DNA of 64,000 nt from Klebsormidium nitens (taxonomy: Eukaryota; Streptophyta; Klebsormidiophyceae; Klebsormidiales; Klebsormidiaceae). Made by a program: the position numbers and the translations under genes. Under the pieces are notes generated by a model that saw only the letters and a program-made list of their open reading frames with translations, did not search any database and had not been told where the DNA came from. This document shows positions 44,026 to 57,000 of this stretch, in pieces; position 1 is the stretch's first letter; each line of letters starts with the position of its first letter. Location: NCBI GenBank assembly GCA_000708835.1, contig DF237285.1, forward strand, positions 1 through 64,000, given 5' to 3'.

Positions 44026-46997
44026 CCGTATTTCGATGCCCTACACGCTGGAGGAATACCAAGCCGCTCAGAGTTTTATGGTGATGAAGATGCAGCAGGA
44101 GAGCTCAACTTCGGAGGAGGGAGTGGAAGTTCTTGAAAACCGGCCGTTTGAAAATGAGGAGCTTGGGAAGGGGCAGTACACCCGAAAAGTGAGACTCTTG
44201 CAATGATGTTCCAGTATAGGGGCTGTGTTCCAAAGGCCAGTCACAGGTCTGCATCAAGCACCAGAGGTGCTCAGTGTACATTCGACTTCTTTGTGCTAGC
44301 GCCCTCAACCCATTTTCAAGATTTAGGGTTTTTTTGAAGATTGTTTTGTGCTTTCCTGGCAGATCTACCACTTTGCAAGCAAAGTCCCTGTGTGGCTGGC
44401 GGCGGTTGCACCGGCAGCTGTGCTCCAGATGGAGGAGGAGGCATGGAATGCATACCCCCGATGCAGGACAATAATCAAGGTGCGCTGGATGGGGAAAACT
44501 TCAAGTTCTAACAGGAGGGGTACTGAGCTGGCTTTTGGTAATGTTGTCTAGAGTCAAGTAGTAGCTTTCAAACAAAGGTATACCTTTTCAGTGTGACAGG
44601 CTGCTTGCACGACTCCTTGTGGTGTTCTTAAAGTCAAGCGGGGCACAACCACTGTTCACTGAAGCAAATTAGATTCTGAAGTGGGTAGAATGTTGATTAT
44701 CTGTAATCTGAGCCACTGGCTGACCCGTTCAGCTGAGATTGAGAACCTCGCTCCAAGGCCTGAGCTTGATGCAGGAATGTCGCTGTTCTTCTGGTTGTCG
44801 ACATGTAGAAGGTTGTAGAAGATGATTGGTCATCTACTCCTCCATGACACTATCATCATATACTCCTTAAAACTCACTTTATAGTACAGAAAATTGCGGA
44901 GATAGCTTCATGATCACCCTCTTCGTCTCTGCTTGTCATTGTGCAGTGCCCTTACTTCACTTCCTTTAGCATCACCATCGAATCCAACCACGCGCCTGAC
45001 CAAGGAACATCAGAAAACGTGAGCGTCTGCGTCACAGCTTGTGGTTCAAGTTCCTGAAGTACTGAAGGACTGCTTTTCAATCAATCGTAGCTTGTATTTG
45101 GATCAGCTGCTAAGGTCAGGGAAGTTCGTGAAGTCTTGGAGATGCTAAAAGACTTCCAAGCAGTGAAGTCGATCAGAGTTTTTCAAAGTCAATACCAACA
45201 CAGTCGCATGAAGGAGACGATATGTCGCCTTCAAGGCGACAAGCACTTGACCATTCCGGGTGCCGTCAAGCGTGCGTTTATCAGTATTGCTTGTCTTTTT
45301 CTGTGCAGTTGCTCGACTTGAACGACCAGGACCTTAGCTTGCGGGTCATTGACCACGTAGATATTGCTGCCCCTGCTCCTGCGGCCGATGCATGGTACGT
45401 GGAAGTGGGAAAGGACGAGCCATCCGAGTTTGTCTCGAAGAAAACCGGCAGGGGACCTCTTAATGAAGGTTGGCAGGTAAGAATCGCAACTCCACCCCAG
45501 ATAGTACTTCGTGGTCCTTTTGTCATGAACTTCAGGGTCGGGAGGGAGTATATTGTCGAGTTGCAGGAGCGTCCTTGAAGTAGGTCAATTAGATTGTCGT
45601 ATCGAGTCTTTCAACTCTTTTTGTGCATCTGCAGATGTTCAATTTCGATCACAAAAACTTCAGGCTTGTGTTCGATTCGGGCGGAGCTTGAAGCGGTTCT
45701 GAATGCCTCCAAAATTGGCGTTATTTCTGCTGGTTGCATCAAGAAGCTGGAGACCAGCATCCTGGCCCTCGTTCTGAGACACCGTTACTGTTCGCAGAGA
45801 ACCAGCGACCCCATCATGACAGCCTATAAACTTGTGAGAGTTGACGCCCCTATATGGGCCATCGGATGGAAATTAGAGCAGGCGGTGATCCAGGTGAGAC
45901 GTTCCATTGCGATCTTCGCCCTTCGACAATCGCTCTTTGCTAGCCCTCGCAAATTCCTTACGACATACGTAAAGGTTTATCTTTCAGGGAACGACCTTCC
46001 TTCAGCGTAGCGAATGCATGCAGACTGGGTCTTCGCATTGCATAGTGTTCGAAGTCACTGGACAGATGGCGACCGCAATTCAAGCAGAAAGAAGCATGTA
46101 TTTCTCTTACACGATGATCTGCCCTTGTGGACGACGTACTGTGAACTGCGTGAGGCTGAGAATGGTCGATTGGTGGCGGTCGACTCGGCAATTGCATCAA
46201 AGAAAGAGGCTGGCTTTGCTTCAGAGGCAGAAAATCATCATTCATCGTTCGTACCGATCGTTCAAAACAACCACCACGCGAAGAGATCTTCATGTGAGGT
46301 TCCCAAAACGATCATCTAGTTGATCAAATTTGGACAAGGGTCTTCGCATTGGCCGGAAAAGCAGTTTTAAAGATGCTTCTGTCAACAACAAGCTCTTACC
46401 TTTTCCTTATCGCCTTTTCCCCGGTCTCTTCATTTTCTGCAGGCAGAGCGGGCCCTGTTTCTGGCGAGCCATAAACGGTCCTTCTGCTGGATGGACGACT
46501 GGCATGGGCTCACCATGGAGCAGCTGCGCAAGATGGAAAAGAAGAACGATCAAGAGCTCAACAAAGTGAGAGCCTTTCCGCAAGATCCAGTTGGTGACAA
46601 GATCCTGTTCGTGTCTTTGGATGGTAATCCGTTAGCTTCATTTGGCCCTCTTCCAATGTGCTTCCTCCGCTCGGAAGGAACTGTGTATGATTGCAAACGT
46701 TTTGCCAGCTTCCAACGGGCGTGGATACTTATTACGCTGGTGCTTCTCGTAATTGCTGCTCTATTTCGATTTCGGGACTGCATCGGTCTGACGTTCATTT
46801 TCTTTCCTAACGATCTGTCTGATCGTATTGTGCAGAAACGGGGCATCGTGGACAGCTCGCAAGACGCTGCGACCAAGTCGACGATGATAGAAGCCGCGAG
46901 CTTAGCCGGAAGCAAGATCGATCAGGAGACTGGGTTAGCAGCTGTTGACGGCAACGATCGGAGTCAAGGAGCCCAACGTGTTGCGGTCCCTGCATGA
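44026..46997 (+). CDS. START-type phosphatidylinositol transfer protein, single domain (first exon not found)
   Basis: Exons: 44026-44188, 44363-44479, 44947-45018, 45309-45476, 45798-45893, 46443-46565, 46836-46997; phases close to a TGA. The product shuttles phosphatidylinositol and other lipids between membranes. Family signs in order: RISMPYTLEEYQAAQ at the start, EGVEVLENRPFE, GQYTRKIYHFASKVP (with the Thr and Lys that bind the inositol head group), EEEAWNAYPRCRT, CPYFTSFSITIES, KKTGRGPLNEGWQ, TAYKLVRVDAP, and RSFCWMDDWHGLTMEQLRKME. The CPYF..FSI.IES block looks more like the RdgB/PITPNM branch than the PITP-alpha branch. The protein ends in a polar, non-conserved tail of about 50 residues. 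Exon 2 begins in phase 2, so a short upstream exon ending in TA should supply the true start; an internal ATG at 44036 is the fallback. Confidence 0.9.
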
Positions 46998-48241
46998 CCA
47001 GTCAACAAATCTGTCGCGCCCATACTGCTTGGAATGGACTCGAGCTAGGCACACAGATTGCGCAGCTATGATTGTCGACCGTGTACACATACTCTCTTTT
47101 ATGCAGCCAGTTGCCTCCTGCCCGCGTTTGGAATCCATTGAGCTTGTTTATGACCAGAGCATTTGTGATGCAGGCGATGTGAACCAAGTCATCGCCTCTA
47201 TCATGCATGTGTGCCGGGCATGGTCGCGTTGATCTTAAGAAAGAGTAAACTGCATCGAGCTGTATAGGTCCAGCGCGGCTGCCTATGTCTATGTATGCAA
47301 TCTTCGACTGCATGGCACTATGCAGAAGGTGCATAACAAATGTAAGCAGGTTAGGAATTGTGGGATTCGACTGATGTATTCCATGATTGGGCCGAAGCAT
47401 TGAATTCTTTGAACTGCTTTGCGGAGAGCATGCATATACATTGAATGGCGGCCACGGAAGCTTTTTCTGGCATGATCTAAAGTACTTTCAAGGCATCATT
47501 AATGCGGTTGAGCCCACACTATGGTTCGATGATTATGCAACCTCTGCCTATCTGCACCCAGCCAGCTATAGCAGCGCTGCGACTCGAAAGGCTTCAAGGC
47601 ACCTGAAGCTGATGCCATGAAGACTCGACAAACGAGATTGTCAGGCCACATCCGGCCGAACGCGCATGCAGAATAAACCAACCACAGACGCCATTTGATT
47701 GAAGGGCCCAGAACCAAAGCTGACCGTTACCGTCGAGCGACGCGGTGGCAAATTTGACTACGATCTTGGTACGGCCATGTGCAGCAAGCTTCTTTGTTCG
47801 CATGGGCTTGCAGGATAGCAGCGCTGCAAGTGCCTGGTTAGGGCCCCGTTTCAAGTTGGTCTGGAATAACTTTGCCGAGCTTGACTCAAGTCTAAAACAG
47901 GAACCGACTCCGCGACGGACTGAGTAAGATATCTTTTCTTAAACAGTCGGGTTGTTGCGTGTAAGATTCACAACAGCTGCCGCCAATATCTGCTGGCGGC
48001 CCCACATTCTCGTTCTCATTCTTATCTTCGTTCTCATCCTTTGATGATAAGCTGCATCAACATCTCGGCCGCGTTTACTTTACTCTCCTAGGGAGTAGAG
48101 ACCCTCGGCGGGCTGAGAGCTGGGCTGAGATACTGTTCCGTTCGCCCTATCATCTCTGGGAAGTGGAGCGCCAGGGGCAATCGAGGGCTTTACGTTGAAG
48201 GCAGTGTGCGCAACGGTCGCACCTTTGATTCTGAATCTGAA
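46998..48241. other. Intergenic region between PITP and BTB genes
   Basis: About 1.2 kb of 3' UTR of the PITP gene and upstream region of the BTB gene, both on plus. No ORF with recognisable content; no repeat noted. Confidence 0.5.
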
Positions 48242-50234
48242 ATGGAGCAACCGCACCAAGGCAGACCAAGTTTGGAGGATGATGATGAGTGCCACGAGAC
48301 GAATTTCGGTTTCGCAATCAACAAGAAGGAGTTTAGCGACCGCTTGCTGGACCTCATTGCAACTTCAGGTGATTGATTTATCCTTAAGAAAACATTCCAG
48401 AAGGTCAACGAGAACTGCTCGAATGCATGAGATTATACTGAAGGCAGATTGAAACAATGCTCTCTCTTCTAGATTCGGGAGGCGCAATTGCTGTGCTTGT
48501 TCTATTGCATCATTGAAATTGATCATAATACATCTAAAATATTCAAACGTGAATATTTGTTCGATCAGACGCACCTCACAGCAACTTCCTTTGTCAAGTT
48601 GTCTGTCCGACAGCAAGGATCAGCCAAAAGATGCTCTGCTGCCATCATACTTACTTTCTCGCTGTTTTCATTGGTCAGCGAACGGTGATGAAGAGCATCT
48701 GAAGCTTCACGTGAACAGCGCCATCCTATCTGCCAAGAGCTCCTACTTCAGAGCTTTATTTGCGAGCACAACATCCGTCAACGTGGAAATTCGGGTTTCT
48801 CAAGAAGGTCGGTCATAGTCCCTTCTTTTGGATATGCGAGCATTAGCAGTAAGCAAATCCAAGGCCAAATATGTGTGGTGCTCTCTTCAATGCCGACCAG
48901 TGTGGGGTTCAATGTTGCTAAACCCTCAAAAGAAAGATAGAAGTTGCCTCTCTGCTTGGGGTCACCAGTATTTGCGGGTTTACAAGAGAGGTAGCTTTGA
49001 AGCAAGAGATGTGGCTTTGACGTCAAAAGTCCGTGTCAAGCATAGTTGCAGGCTAACTACTGGTCACTACGCATATATATGCCCGAGATTTTCGGCTTCT
49101 GAATCCCCTCTTGTCATTTCTGCAGACGAGGAGGCAGTAAGAGAGATGCTCTGGTTCTGCTACGATGAGAAACTTTGCCAGTGCATCATCAAAGGTCCCA
49201 AGGGTGTGGACTTTCTTCTCAAGGTGCTTCGAATTGGTCATCAGTTTCAGTGCAAGCAGGTGATGAGAAAAGGCCTTTCCGAGCTGCGAGGACTTCCGAA
49301 AACCTGCACCCTTGCTGACACAGTCTTGGCAAGTCTTAAGGAGACTCCGAACAAAAATCTTCTTGAGTTTAAAGAAGTTCAAGAGCTCTTGAGGTACGTC
49401 CTTGACATCCTCTACTGGGAGTATGGAGACGCTTCGTCCTGGGGTTTGCCAGAGTTCAAGTCCCTCAGGCTCAGTTCTGTGAAAGCTCTTCTCGAGTCTG
49501 AACACTTACTAGCGAGTTCAGAAGAAGAGATCCTCGACGGGGTTCTAGCTTGGGTCAGGTCAGCTTACCGCACCGTGACTGACCGTAGGATTGCCATGCT
49601 CCAAGTAGCTGAGCACGTGCGCTTTGCAGTCATGAGTGGGGAATATCTTCAGACAATCCTGTCAGTGTCGGAGATGAAGCTGTGCCAGAAGGCCATCATG
49701 TCAGCAGTCTGGTACAGAGCCTTTTCAGAAACGAGGCGACTGGAAATGCAGAAAAAACCAGCTTCTGACCTGCAATACGGTGAAAGAAGCGGCGTTCTTC
49801 GAGGGCCCCGACATATTTTGCGGTCTTTTCAAAAGGAAGCAATGAAGGATCTTGTCCCTTTCGCTCGGCCTCTCATGACCGAGTGCGTCCAGATCAAGGA
49901 ACACATCTTCATGATGTGCCCGCAAAGGTGCACAACAGAGGCAAATCCGGACGGGTGTGCCGCAATACTGGTCAACTACTCTCGAATCTCTGAGGACGCG
50001 CCTCAACTGGAGATGCTGCTCATCACGCTTTATGCGAAAGCCTGGCCGGAGGGCGAGTGGCAAAAGCTTGGCACGTTGTCTCACGACGTCAAGGACCCGT
50101 CGGCAAGGAGAGTCTGCGTAGGCCGCTGCGACGTAAGCAAAGAAGCATGGAGCACCTTCATCAAATCGACCAAGTGGTTCGACAAAGACGGACAGCTTCA
50201 TGTGCGTATCAGAATTCTGCCTTTCTTTAAGTAG
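48242..50234 (+). CDS. BTB/POZ-BACK domain protein (3 exons, 454 aa)
   Basis: Exons: 48242-48368, 48679-48807, 49126-50234; phases close. The BTB domain spans exons 1-3: FSDRLLDLI, then HLKLHVNSAILSAKSSYF with the conserved His and the RALF motif, and EAVREMLWFCYDEKL at the start of exon 3. A BACK-like helical region follows (VKALLESEHLLASSEEEILD, then VLAWVRSAYRTV). The C-terminal ~170 residues (from about SFQKEAMKDLV) are a conserved-looking beta-rich domain I cannot name; kelch repeats are not evident. BTB-BACK proteins usually act as CUL3 ubiquitin-ligase adaptors, so this may recruit a substrate through that tail. The start at 48242 is the first in-frame ATG; the frame is open further upstream. 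Confidence 0.85.
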
Positions 50235-51002
50235 CCTTCCTGTTGTTCGTGAACCTCTCCTCTAAGTCGATCAGGCATGATCAGACAGCCTGAACTTCGT
50301 GCCTGGACGAAGTTAAGAACCTTCAAGAAACTCGGCAACTATAGCTCTTTGGAAAAGCTAGACCAACTTAGAAAAAGAGAACTGATCTGCAGATTTTGAT
50401 TAAGGAATTTGGGAGAGTAGTCGAGAACGAAGACATTACTAGTCGCAGGCAAAACTAGCGGCTTGGTCTGACATGCTCTTCACGCAGCAGGAGGTCCGCG
50501 TATATATTCACCAATGTCGATCCATTCTCCTACAGACCACATGCCAGCAGGCTTGCATTTTTCACCGAATTGCAGCACAGCGCTCGATCCTGATGGTCCT
50601 GATTCCTATATGCAATGCAGACTCTGCAATCAACGTCCGTTCGATTTTACTGGTACTCTCTTATATATAGCTTTAAGAACTTACCCCGCTAAGCATGAAA
50701 GGCATGACCATGTTTCTGTCTCTACAGAGCTCAAGTTGTGAGAGGAGTCTATTTATAGGGGCATGTGCATTCCAGGTGCACTGAGCTCAAACTCACCAAG
50801 GCACGTGCACGAAAGCAGACCAGGCATGCATAAAGTACAGAGGGGCTCTCAAGTTTCTACCCTCATGCTGGATGTGAGAAAGTCTTCGCAAGAAAGGGGC
50901 TTGGACCAAGTTCGCGACAAGGTTCAGCTGATCAGTGCTGTTCATGTACTGCAAAAAAGTGTCCATAATGTATCGAAGGCTCCATCTATCTACAAGGAAA
51001 CA
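50235..51002. other. Spacer between convergent BTB and coiled-coil genes
   Basis: 3' flanks of both genes. A plus-strand frame at 50763-51152 crosses into the coiled-coil gene antisense and is considered a shadow. No feature recognised. Confidence 0.5.
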
Positions 51003-54000
51003 TCAGGCCTCAATTCCCGACCCGGCCGCTGCCCGTTGGGCATGTTTCATAGCCAGCGCAAGCTGCAGCCTCGACCGCTCCCGGTGCAACTCCGAGACCC
51101 TCAGACCGAGCATCCCGTCATCGCCGTTCCGCACCGGCTCCATTTTGATTAGTTCTGTTTTGGGCTTGCCTGCCGCCGATACCGGAACCTCGCCACTGTC
51201 CACTCCCGGGTACCCTTCTCGCAAAAGCAGCCCGTCTTCTTGCAATCGCGGCCCCGCCCCGAAAGAACGTGCCGGCCTCAGCACGTTCCGTTCCCCAAAT
51301 GGGCTCATACTTCTCGAGGCTCTCATCACCTTTCTCGACCGAACTTCCTTCCCCGGGGTGCTCGCCCCAACCACCCCGTCCTCGTGCCGCTTAGTGCCAA
51401 CTTTGCCCGGCCCACCGCTTTCCGGATCCGTTCCGTTGGCCGCCCGGAGCTCCCGGAGCGCCTCCCGCTCCCGCTTCTCGCGCTTCCGGACGCGCCTGAG
51501 AACCGCGTTCGCGTCGTAACCGACTGGCCTGCGCTTGAGTACTGCCAGCGGGGCGTCAGCGACATTTTCGTTGCCGCTTATTGGTCGGTCCGGTTCCCGC
51601 TCCGCTCTGTTAGCGGAACCAGTCTGAACGGCCTCACCCCGTTTAGAATCTACAACAAGCCTCGCTTGACCAACCCCCTCCCGACCAATCCCTGCCGCAT
51701 CCCCGTTATCAACTCGCTGGAAAAGTCTCGTAACGCGGTTCTCCGTGCGCCACACGTCGTTCCCTGCTTTCCCAGAGTTGACCTTCTGGCCCATCGGTTC
51801 CGGTCTTCCGCTCCCGTGTACTTCCACAGTGAGTTTTCCGTTTTCCGGTTCCGTTCCTCGCCGGCCTTCCTTCTGCACCATCCGTGACGGACCCCTTGCT
51901 CTTGGCCGCGGTCCCGCATCGCCGCCGGGCGGCCAACCAGCCTCTGCCACGTGGCGGAGGGACGGCTCATCGCCCAGGATGGCAATGACCTCAGCGATGC
52001 TGTCCCCTGCGGTTGCGCCGCTCGCCGGGCTTCCGGCATCCGCTCCGTTCCGATCCCGTTCCCTTCTGCCGAGCTCCGTCGTTGATCCTGGCGGACTCGC
52101 CACTTCCTTTAACACGTCCAAACCGCGCCGAGTATTGCGTCCGGCATCGCTATCAGGCCCCCCAGTACCGACCGTCGTCAGAGATAGTTGTTCGGATGGG
52201 AAGCTATCTGGCGGCAAGTCCGCAGACTGGGCTTCCGTCTTCACAGCCAATAGGCGGTTGGCTGCCGCCGCTTTACTAGCAACAAACGAAGGGTGCCGAC
52301 CAGCAAGGCTTGGTTCTGGAGAAGAAGACTTGTCCACTACTGTAAGATAGTGGGGCGAACATTGCATTGAGCGACTTTCGCTCGGTTGCGCGTCAGGGAC
52401 TCCGGCCACAGCTCGCTGCGCAACGCGTCCTTCTTCAACAGGGACTCTTTCCTTCCGGATCTCATCCTCTGGCCTTCCGACCGATTGCACCTCATCCCAA
52501 CTCGCCTTCCCAGACGGACTCTCTCCTTCCTTGTCTCGGGTCGGTTCAACGAAGGACGCGCTAACCGTGTCCTCTGGGTTCTCAATGGTCTCCCACAGAG
52601 TCCCCTCTTCCTTCTCCAATTTCTCTGACTTCCCCGCTTCGAACGACCCAAGTGGGACCGTTTCTCGAGGGGCTGACGTGGCACCCACGTGGCCCTGCAC
52701 CGAATGAACCGACTCCGCTACGCTCTCCAAGGGGCCGCCACTCACACTCTCAACCTGGAGCCCGTTCACACCTCCCGACAGCCCACTCGTACTCTCCTCC
52801 CCGACCCAGTGGACAGCCTCTTCTCGGTGCCCATCCGCACTCATACCCGACAGCCCGTTCACACTTTCGTCACCGGACGCATTCTCACACTCGTCTTTTT
52901 GCCCCTGTGCCTGCTCTATGCTCCTCAGCAGCAATTCAGACTCCCGCTCAATTGCGTCCCAGTCAGAGCGCTCCCCGGCCTTGTCTATCGCAGGCGATGA
53001 CGTCATTCCTCCCGCAACTGTGTTCCCTTCGATTTGAGGTTCTCGCCCTGCCTCCGCGTTCGAACCCGTCACTTCCGCCGTTTCTTCCGCCGCCCTCTCT
53101 GGCAGCCCCTTCAGCTCTGGCTCCGTTTCCATTTGCGTCAGTAACGTTGTGATACTGACGTCCCCTCTCCCGTTTCTGACGTCATCCTTCCGGTCAGTGG
53201 ACGTCTCCTCATCCCGCCCAGAGAGCGCTTCGTCTGAGGCCCCGTCAGCGTCGCCCCTTCGCGACGACCGCCCCCCTCTGTTAACCGCCTCAACGTCCTC
53301 TCTTATAACCTGCCCCCGAAACGACCGCTTCTCAGCTTCCAAGTCTACCCCCTCGTTCTTGCGCCCCCCCGCTGCAACCCAGCTTCTTTCATCCCCCCCT
53401 TTAGGGGCCGTTTGCCTGAGCAGCCGCCTGCTGACGTCAAGCTCCTCCCGGGCCGTCAGCAACTCCTCCCGCAATTCCCGGAAGGCTTCCGCCTGCGTCG
53501 CCAGGCGGGTCTTCCCATCCTCGATCTCCGCCCGCAGATCCCGGAAGAGGTCCTCCTGCCTGGCGAACAGACTCCGCCCCGCCAAGAGCTTCTCTTCGAG
53601 CTGCGCCAGACGCTGCCGGCTGGCCTCGACTTCGGTCCACGCTTTCTGGGCGTCCAATTGTGCAGCGGACAGCTGTTCGCGAAGGGGATCGTTGGAGGGC
53701 TCTGTCTGATTGGCGGCTGTGTCGTGTGCCGAGGGCTCAACGGAGATGGAGAAGTGACCTGCACGAGCAATCAAGATAAGCAGATGTTTGTGCACGGACA
53801 TATCTAGGCGTAGACACAACCGGGTGTACACAAGCTTTTAAAAGAGCTCTGCTTTTCAAAAGCAAATCTCCATACGTTGTTCGTTTACGACCAGCGTGAA
53901 CTGCTTGTTAGGCACACGATGTGGAAAAGAGTAGATTGCGAATCCTGTCGTTGTCACGCTACTCTTTGCCTGGAAGATCGGGAGCCATTTGTGCGGAAGA

Positions 54001-57000
54001 AGATTTGGCATCGCAGTCCGGCTTGCTCGACTTTGGAGAAGGACAGAGTTGCCACGTCACAATATCATGGCCGTCCAAACGTCGAAGCAAAATGTGAGCG
54101 AAATCCCCGGCAGCATTATCAGAGCCATTCTGTTGAAGTCAGCGTGTCTTGCAGATTATCCGGCATACCATCCGACACTCAGGCTGTCGAAGACCCAGCA
54201 TGCTCGATGCTCGGTACGACCGCACCTCGCGTCGCCACCACAAAGCTGCGACGTCCACGTTCGCACTCTGACAACGATCCAAACAAAGAAAAATATCGGC
54301 TTGGGGAGAGCCCGCGTTGTAGGGCCCATTCTTATTTGAACGCTCACCTTTGCTAGTTTTTGAGTCAGAAGCAATGCCCGGCTGACTCGCCGACCGCGCC
54401 TGCTCGTCCTGTTCCCTCTTCGCCGCTCGCAGCGCCTCCATCAGTCGCCCGTTCACCTGCAATCAAGCAGACCTTGACTCTAAGAGTTGCGTTCTCCGAT
54501 TAAGGAAGCAAACACTTCCGCGGCTGATGATCTTAACTTTGTGCTCTGACATTCAGTTATCCTAGTCGATGCGAGTCTGCATGCGGTCGAAAACTCTCAA
54601 GCAGCTCAAAGGACGTGCAATATCACTGAAGTGCCTCGTAACGAGAAACATCAGCGTCAAGAGGACGCCACAACAAAGCTTCCTTCTTTATCGACATATC
54701 CATGCCAGATATGAAGAAAACGGAGTCAGCTCCGTCAAATCCCAAAGCGATCATGATCATCACCAAGCCACAATCTCTTTATTGGGGCCACTAGCGTGTG
54801 TCAGGCCTAACGTTCGATTGACTACCGTGGTCTCCGATCGGAGCACGAACAATAACCAAGAGAAAAGACAGAAAAACCAAACAATCAGGATTGGAGGAAG
54901 AAATCCAGACACGAAACACGACGTTGAGGAGACTGGTTACCTCTTGCAGCTTCTCAATCTCCTCTTGCGCCGCGCCCAGCAGCATCGACCGCTCGCTCTC
55001 CGCCTCCCCAAACCACATTCCTCTTCCGTTCTCCCCAGATCTTAAACCGCCGCCCGATTGATACGCCGCTCCATCCGACAAAACCCGTTGCCCTGGTGGT
55101 GACAAGTTCTCTTTCCCGATTTGTTGAAGGTTTCCGCCACATTCCGCCATTTCCGGCTCCATGACCGGTCCGGGGGCCTCCAATTTCAGTGTTTCTTTGC
55201 CCCCCGGCAGGACCTGAGCGCGCGTAGATCCAACCCCCTCCCCAATCTCCCGGCCCTCTCTTTCCTGAGCGGCTTCACTCTTTCCGGCGTCTTCACTTTG
55301 CTGGGCGTTCAGATTCTGATTTTCCTCACTTGCTTTGGCTTTCGATTCCACCGCATCCAGCTGTTCCCGCAGCACCAACACCTGGTGTCTCAGCCGCTCG
55401 ACCTGGTGTGAATGCGCGCTCCGCTCCTCTTCCAGCTGCTCGACTTGGTGTGAATGCGCTTTCTGCTCCTCTTCTAGCCGCTCGACCTTGTGTAAATACC
55501 CCCTCCGCTCCTCTTCCATTCCGCGCTCCAGATTAGCACACCGCTCCCTTAATCGCTCCGCTTCTTCCTCGAGTCCCCCTCTCCGAAGCTCCGCCTTTTC
55601 CGCCTCGTCCAACCGTTCGCGTAACTCCGCCGTCTCTGTTTGCAGCTTCTCGAGCCGCTTCTCTATTTCCTGAACTCTCTCTTTGGCTTCCGCTGCCTCC
55701 CGTTCCGCGTCTTGCCTCACAGATTCCGGCGTTCCGCCGCTTCCCATTCCGCCCCCAGCCAACGTTCCAATGTCTGCCTTGACCCCGTTCCCCTCAAACC
55801 CAGCCTCACTGAGCCTGTTCTCATCAGTCCCCTTCCCACTGCCCCCGTTCACACCACTCTCTTCCCATGCTCTCACCCGCTCATCGTCTTTTTCTGCAGC
55901 CTTCTCCCAAGCCTCAGCCAGCTCTCTCTGCAGGTCTCTGATCGTTTCTTGCAGCCGCGTCCGCTCGGTGTGAAAACCCGCGCGCGTTTGCTGCAGCTGC
56001 TGGTCGTACCGGCGGAGCAGCGCGCCCGTGTCGTGGCTCTCGAGCTGCCGGATGCGCTCTTCAAGGCACTCCACCTGAGAAGATTATTACGAGCTAGGGA
56101 TCTATGAAGAGAGTAGATTGAACGTTTTTCTTCGCCTTTGCTGAAACAAGACAAGAACGGAGTCTGGTGAAGGCAGGGCTGATAAAGAAATTACCCCAAA
56201 ATGCAAATATTTAACGCGGTGACATGTTAAGAGTGGGAAGAGGCCCTGAGGAGTCGATTCTCATTATATGAAACCTCGAGAAACGTCTTGAACAGGGTCT
56301 GTTCTTGGACCCAACATGCAGACGCAGACCCGGCGGTTTGCCACTCTCCCACACGTCGGGCATACACAGACAAAGCCTGGTCAGCCTTTAAGGTCCCCCG
56401 TTTTCATTCGCTAGCTACCGTAATTACACGTTAAGCGCCGCCAGTAAGAGACGGAAACTAAAGAATGTTCAGGATGGTCGGGATAATTGACCTAGGCAGA
56501 AGACAATCGTCTCACAAAAGCCCGTCTTTCGTCAGACAGAACCAGGATCACTAAACAGAAGGGTGCAGTGCACCCCAAACCCCGCCAGCTCACCTCCAAC
56601 TCCGCTTCTTTCCTGCGCGCCTCCTCCCCCTGCCACCGTTCCTCTGCCGCGCCCCCCGCCGCGCGCGCATTCTCCACTTCCTCTCGATACTCCCTCAACT
56701 CCTCCCCACACTTCCTCACTTCCGCTTCCAACGCTTCCACTTTCCTCTGCCACCCTTCGACCTCGCTTCTCAGCTCCAGTATGCCCCGCTCTAGTTCCTC
56801 GCCCCTCCTCTCGGACGCCGCAAGGTCTTCGCGCACCATCCGAAACTGGCGCCCCTTCGCTCTGTACAGCAACCGACTCTGCGCAGCCTCCATGACCAGC
56901 CGCTCTCGCTCGCCTCGTTCGGCTTCCAAACCCTCCGCTAACCGCGCCTCGGTTAGTCTGACCTCGGACTGGTTTTCAGCGCGGGCCGACTCAAAGGCGC

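Noticed and set aside
46014-46323. Two overlapping ~100-codon frames between PITP exons 6 and 7
   Set aside because: They lie in an intron whose flanking exons join in frame, and neither resembles a protein family.
51745-52350. 201-codon plus-strand frame and neighbours at 51240-51887, 53149-53709
   Set aside because: Antisense shadows of the 2756-base last exon of the large coiled-coil gene.
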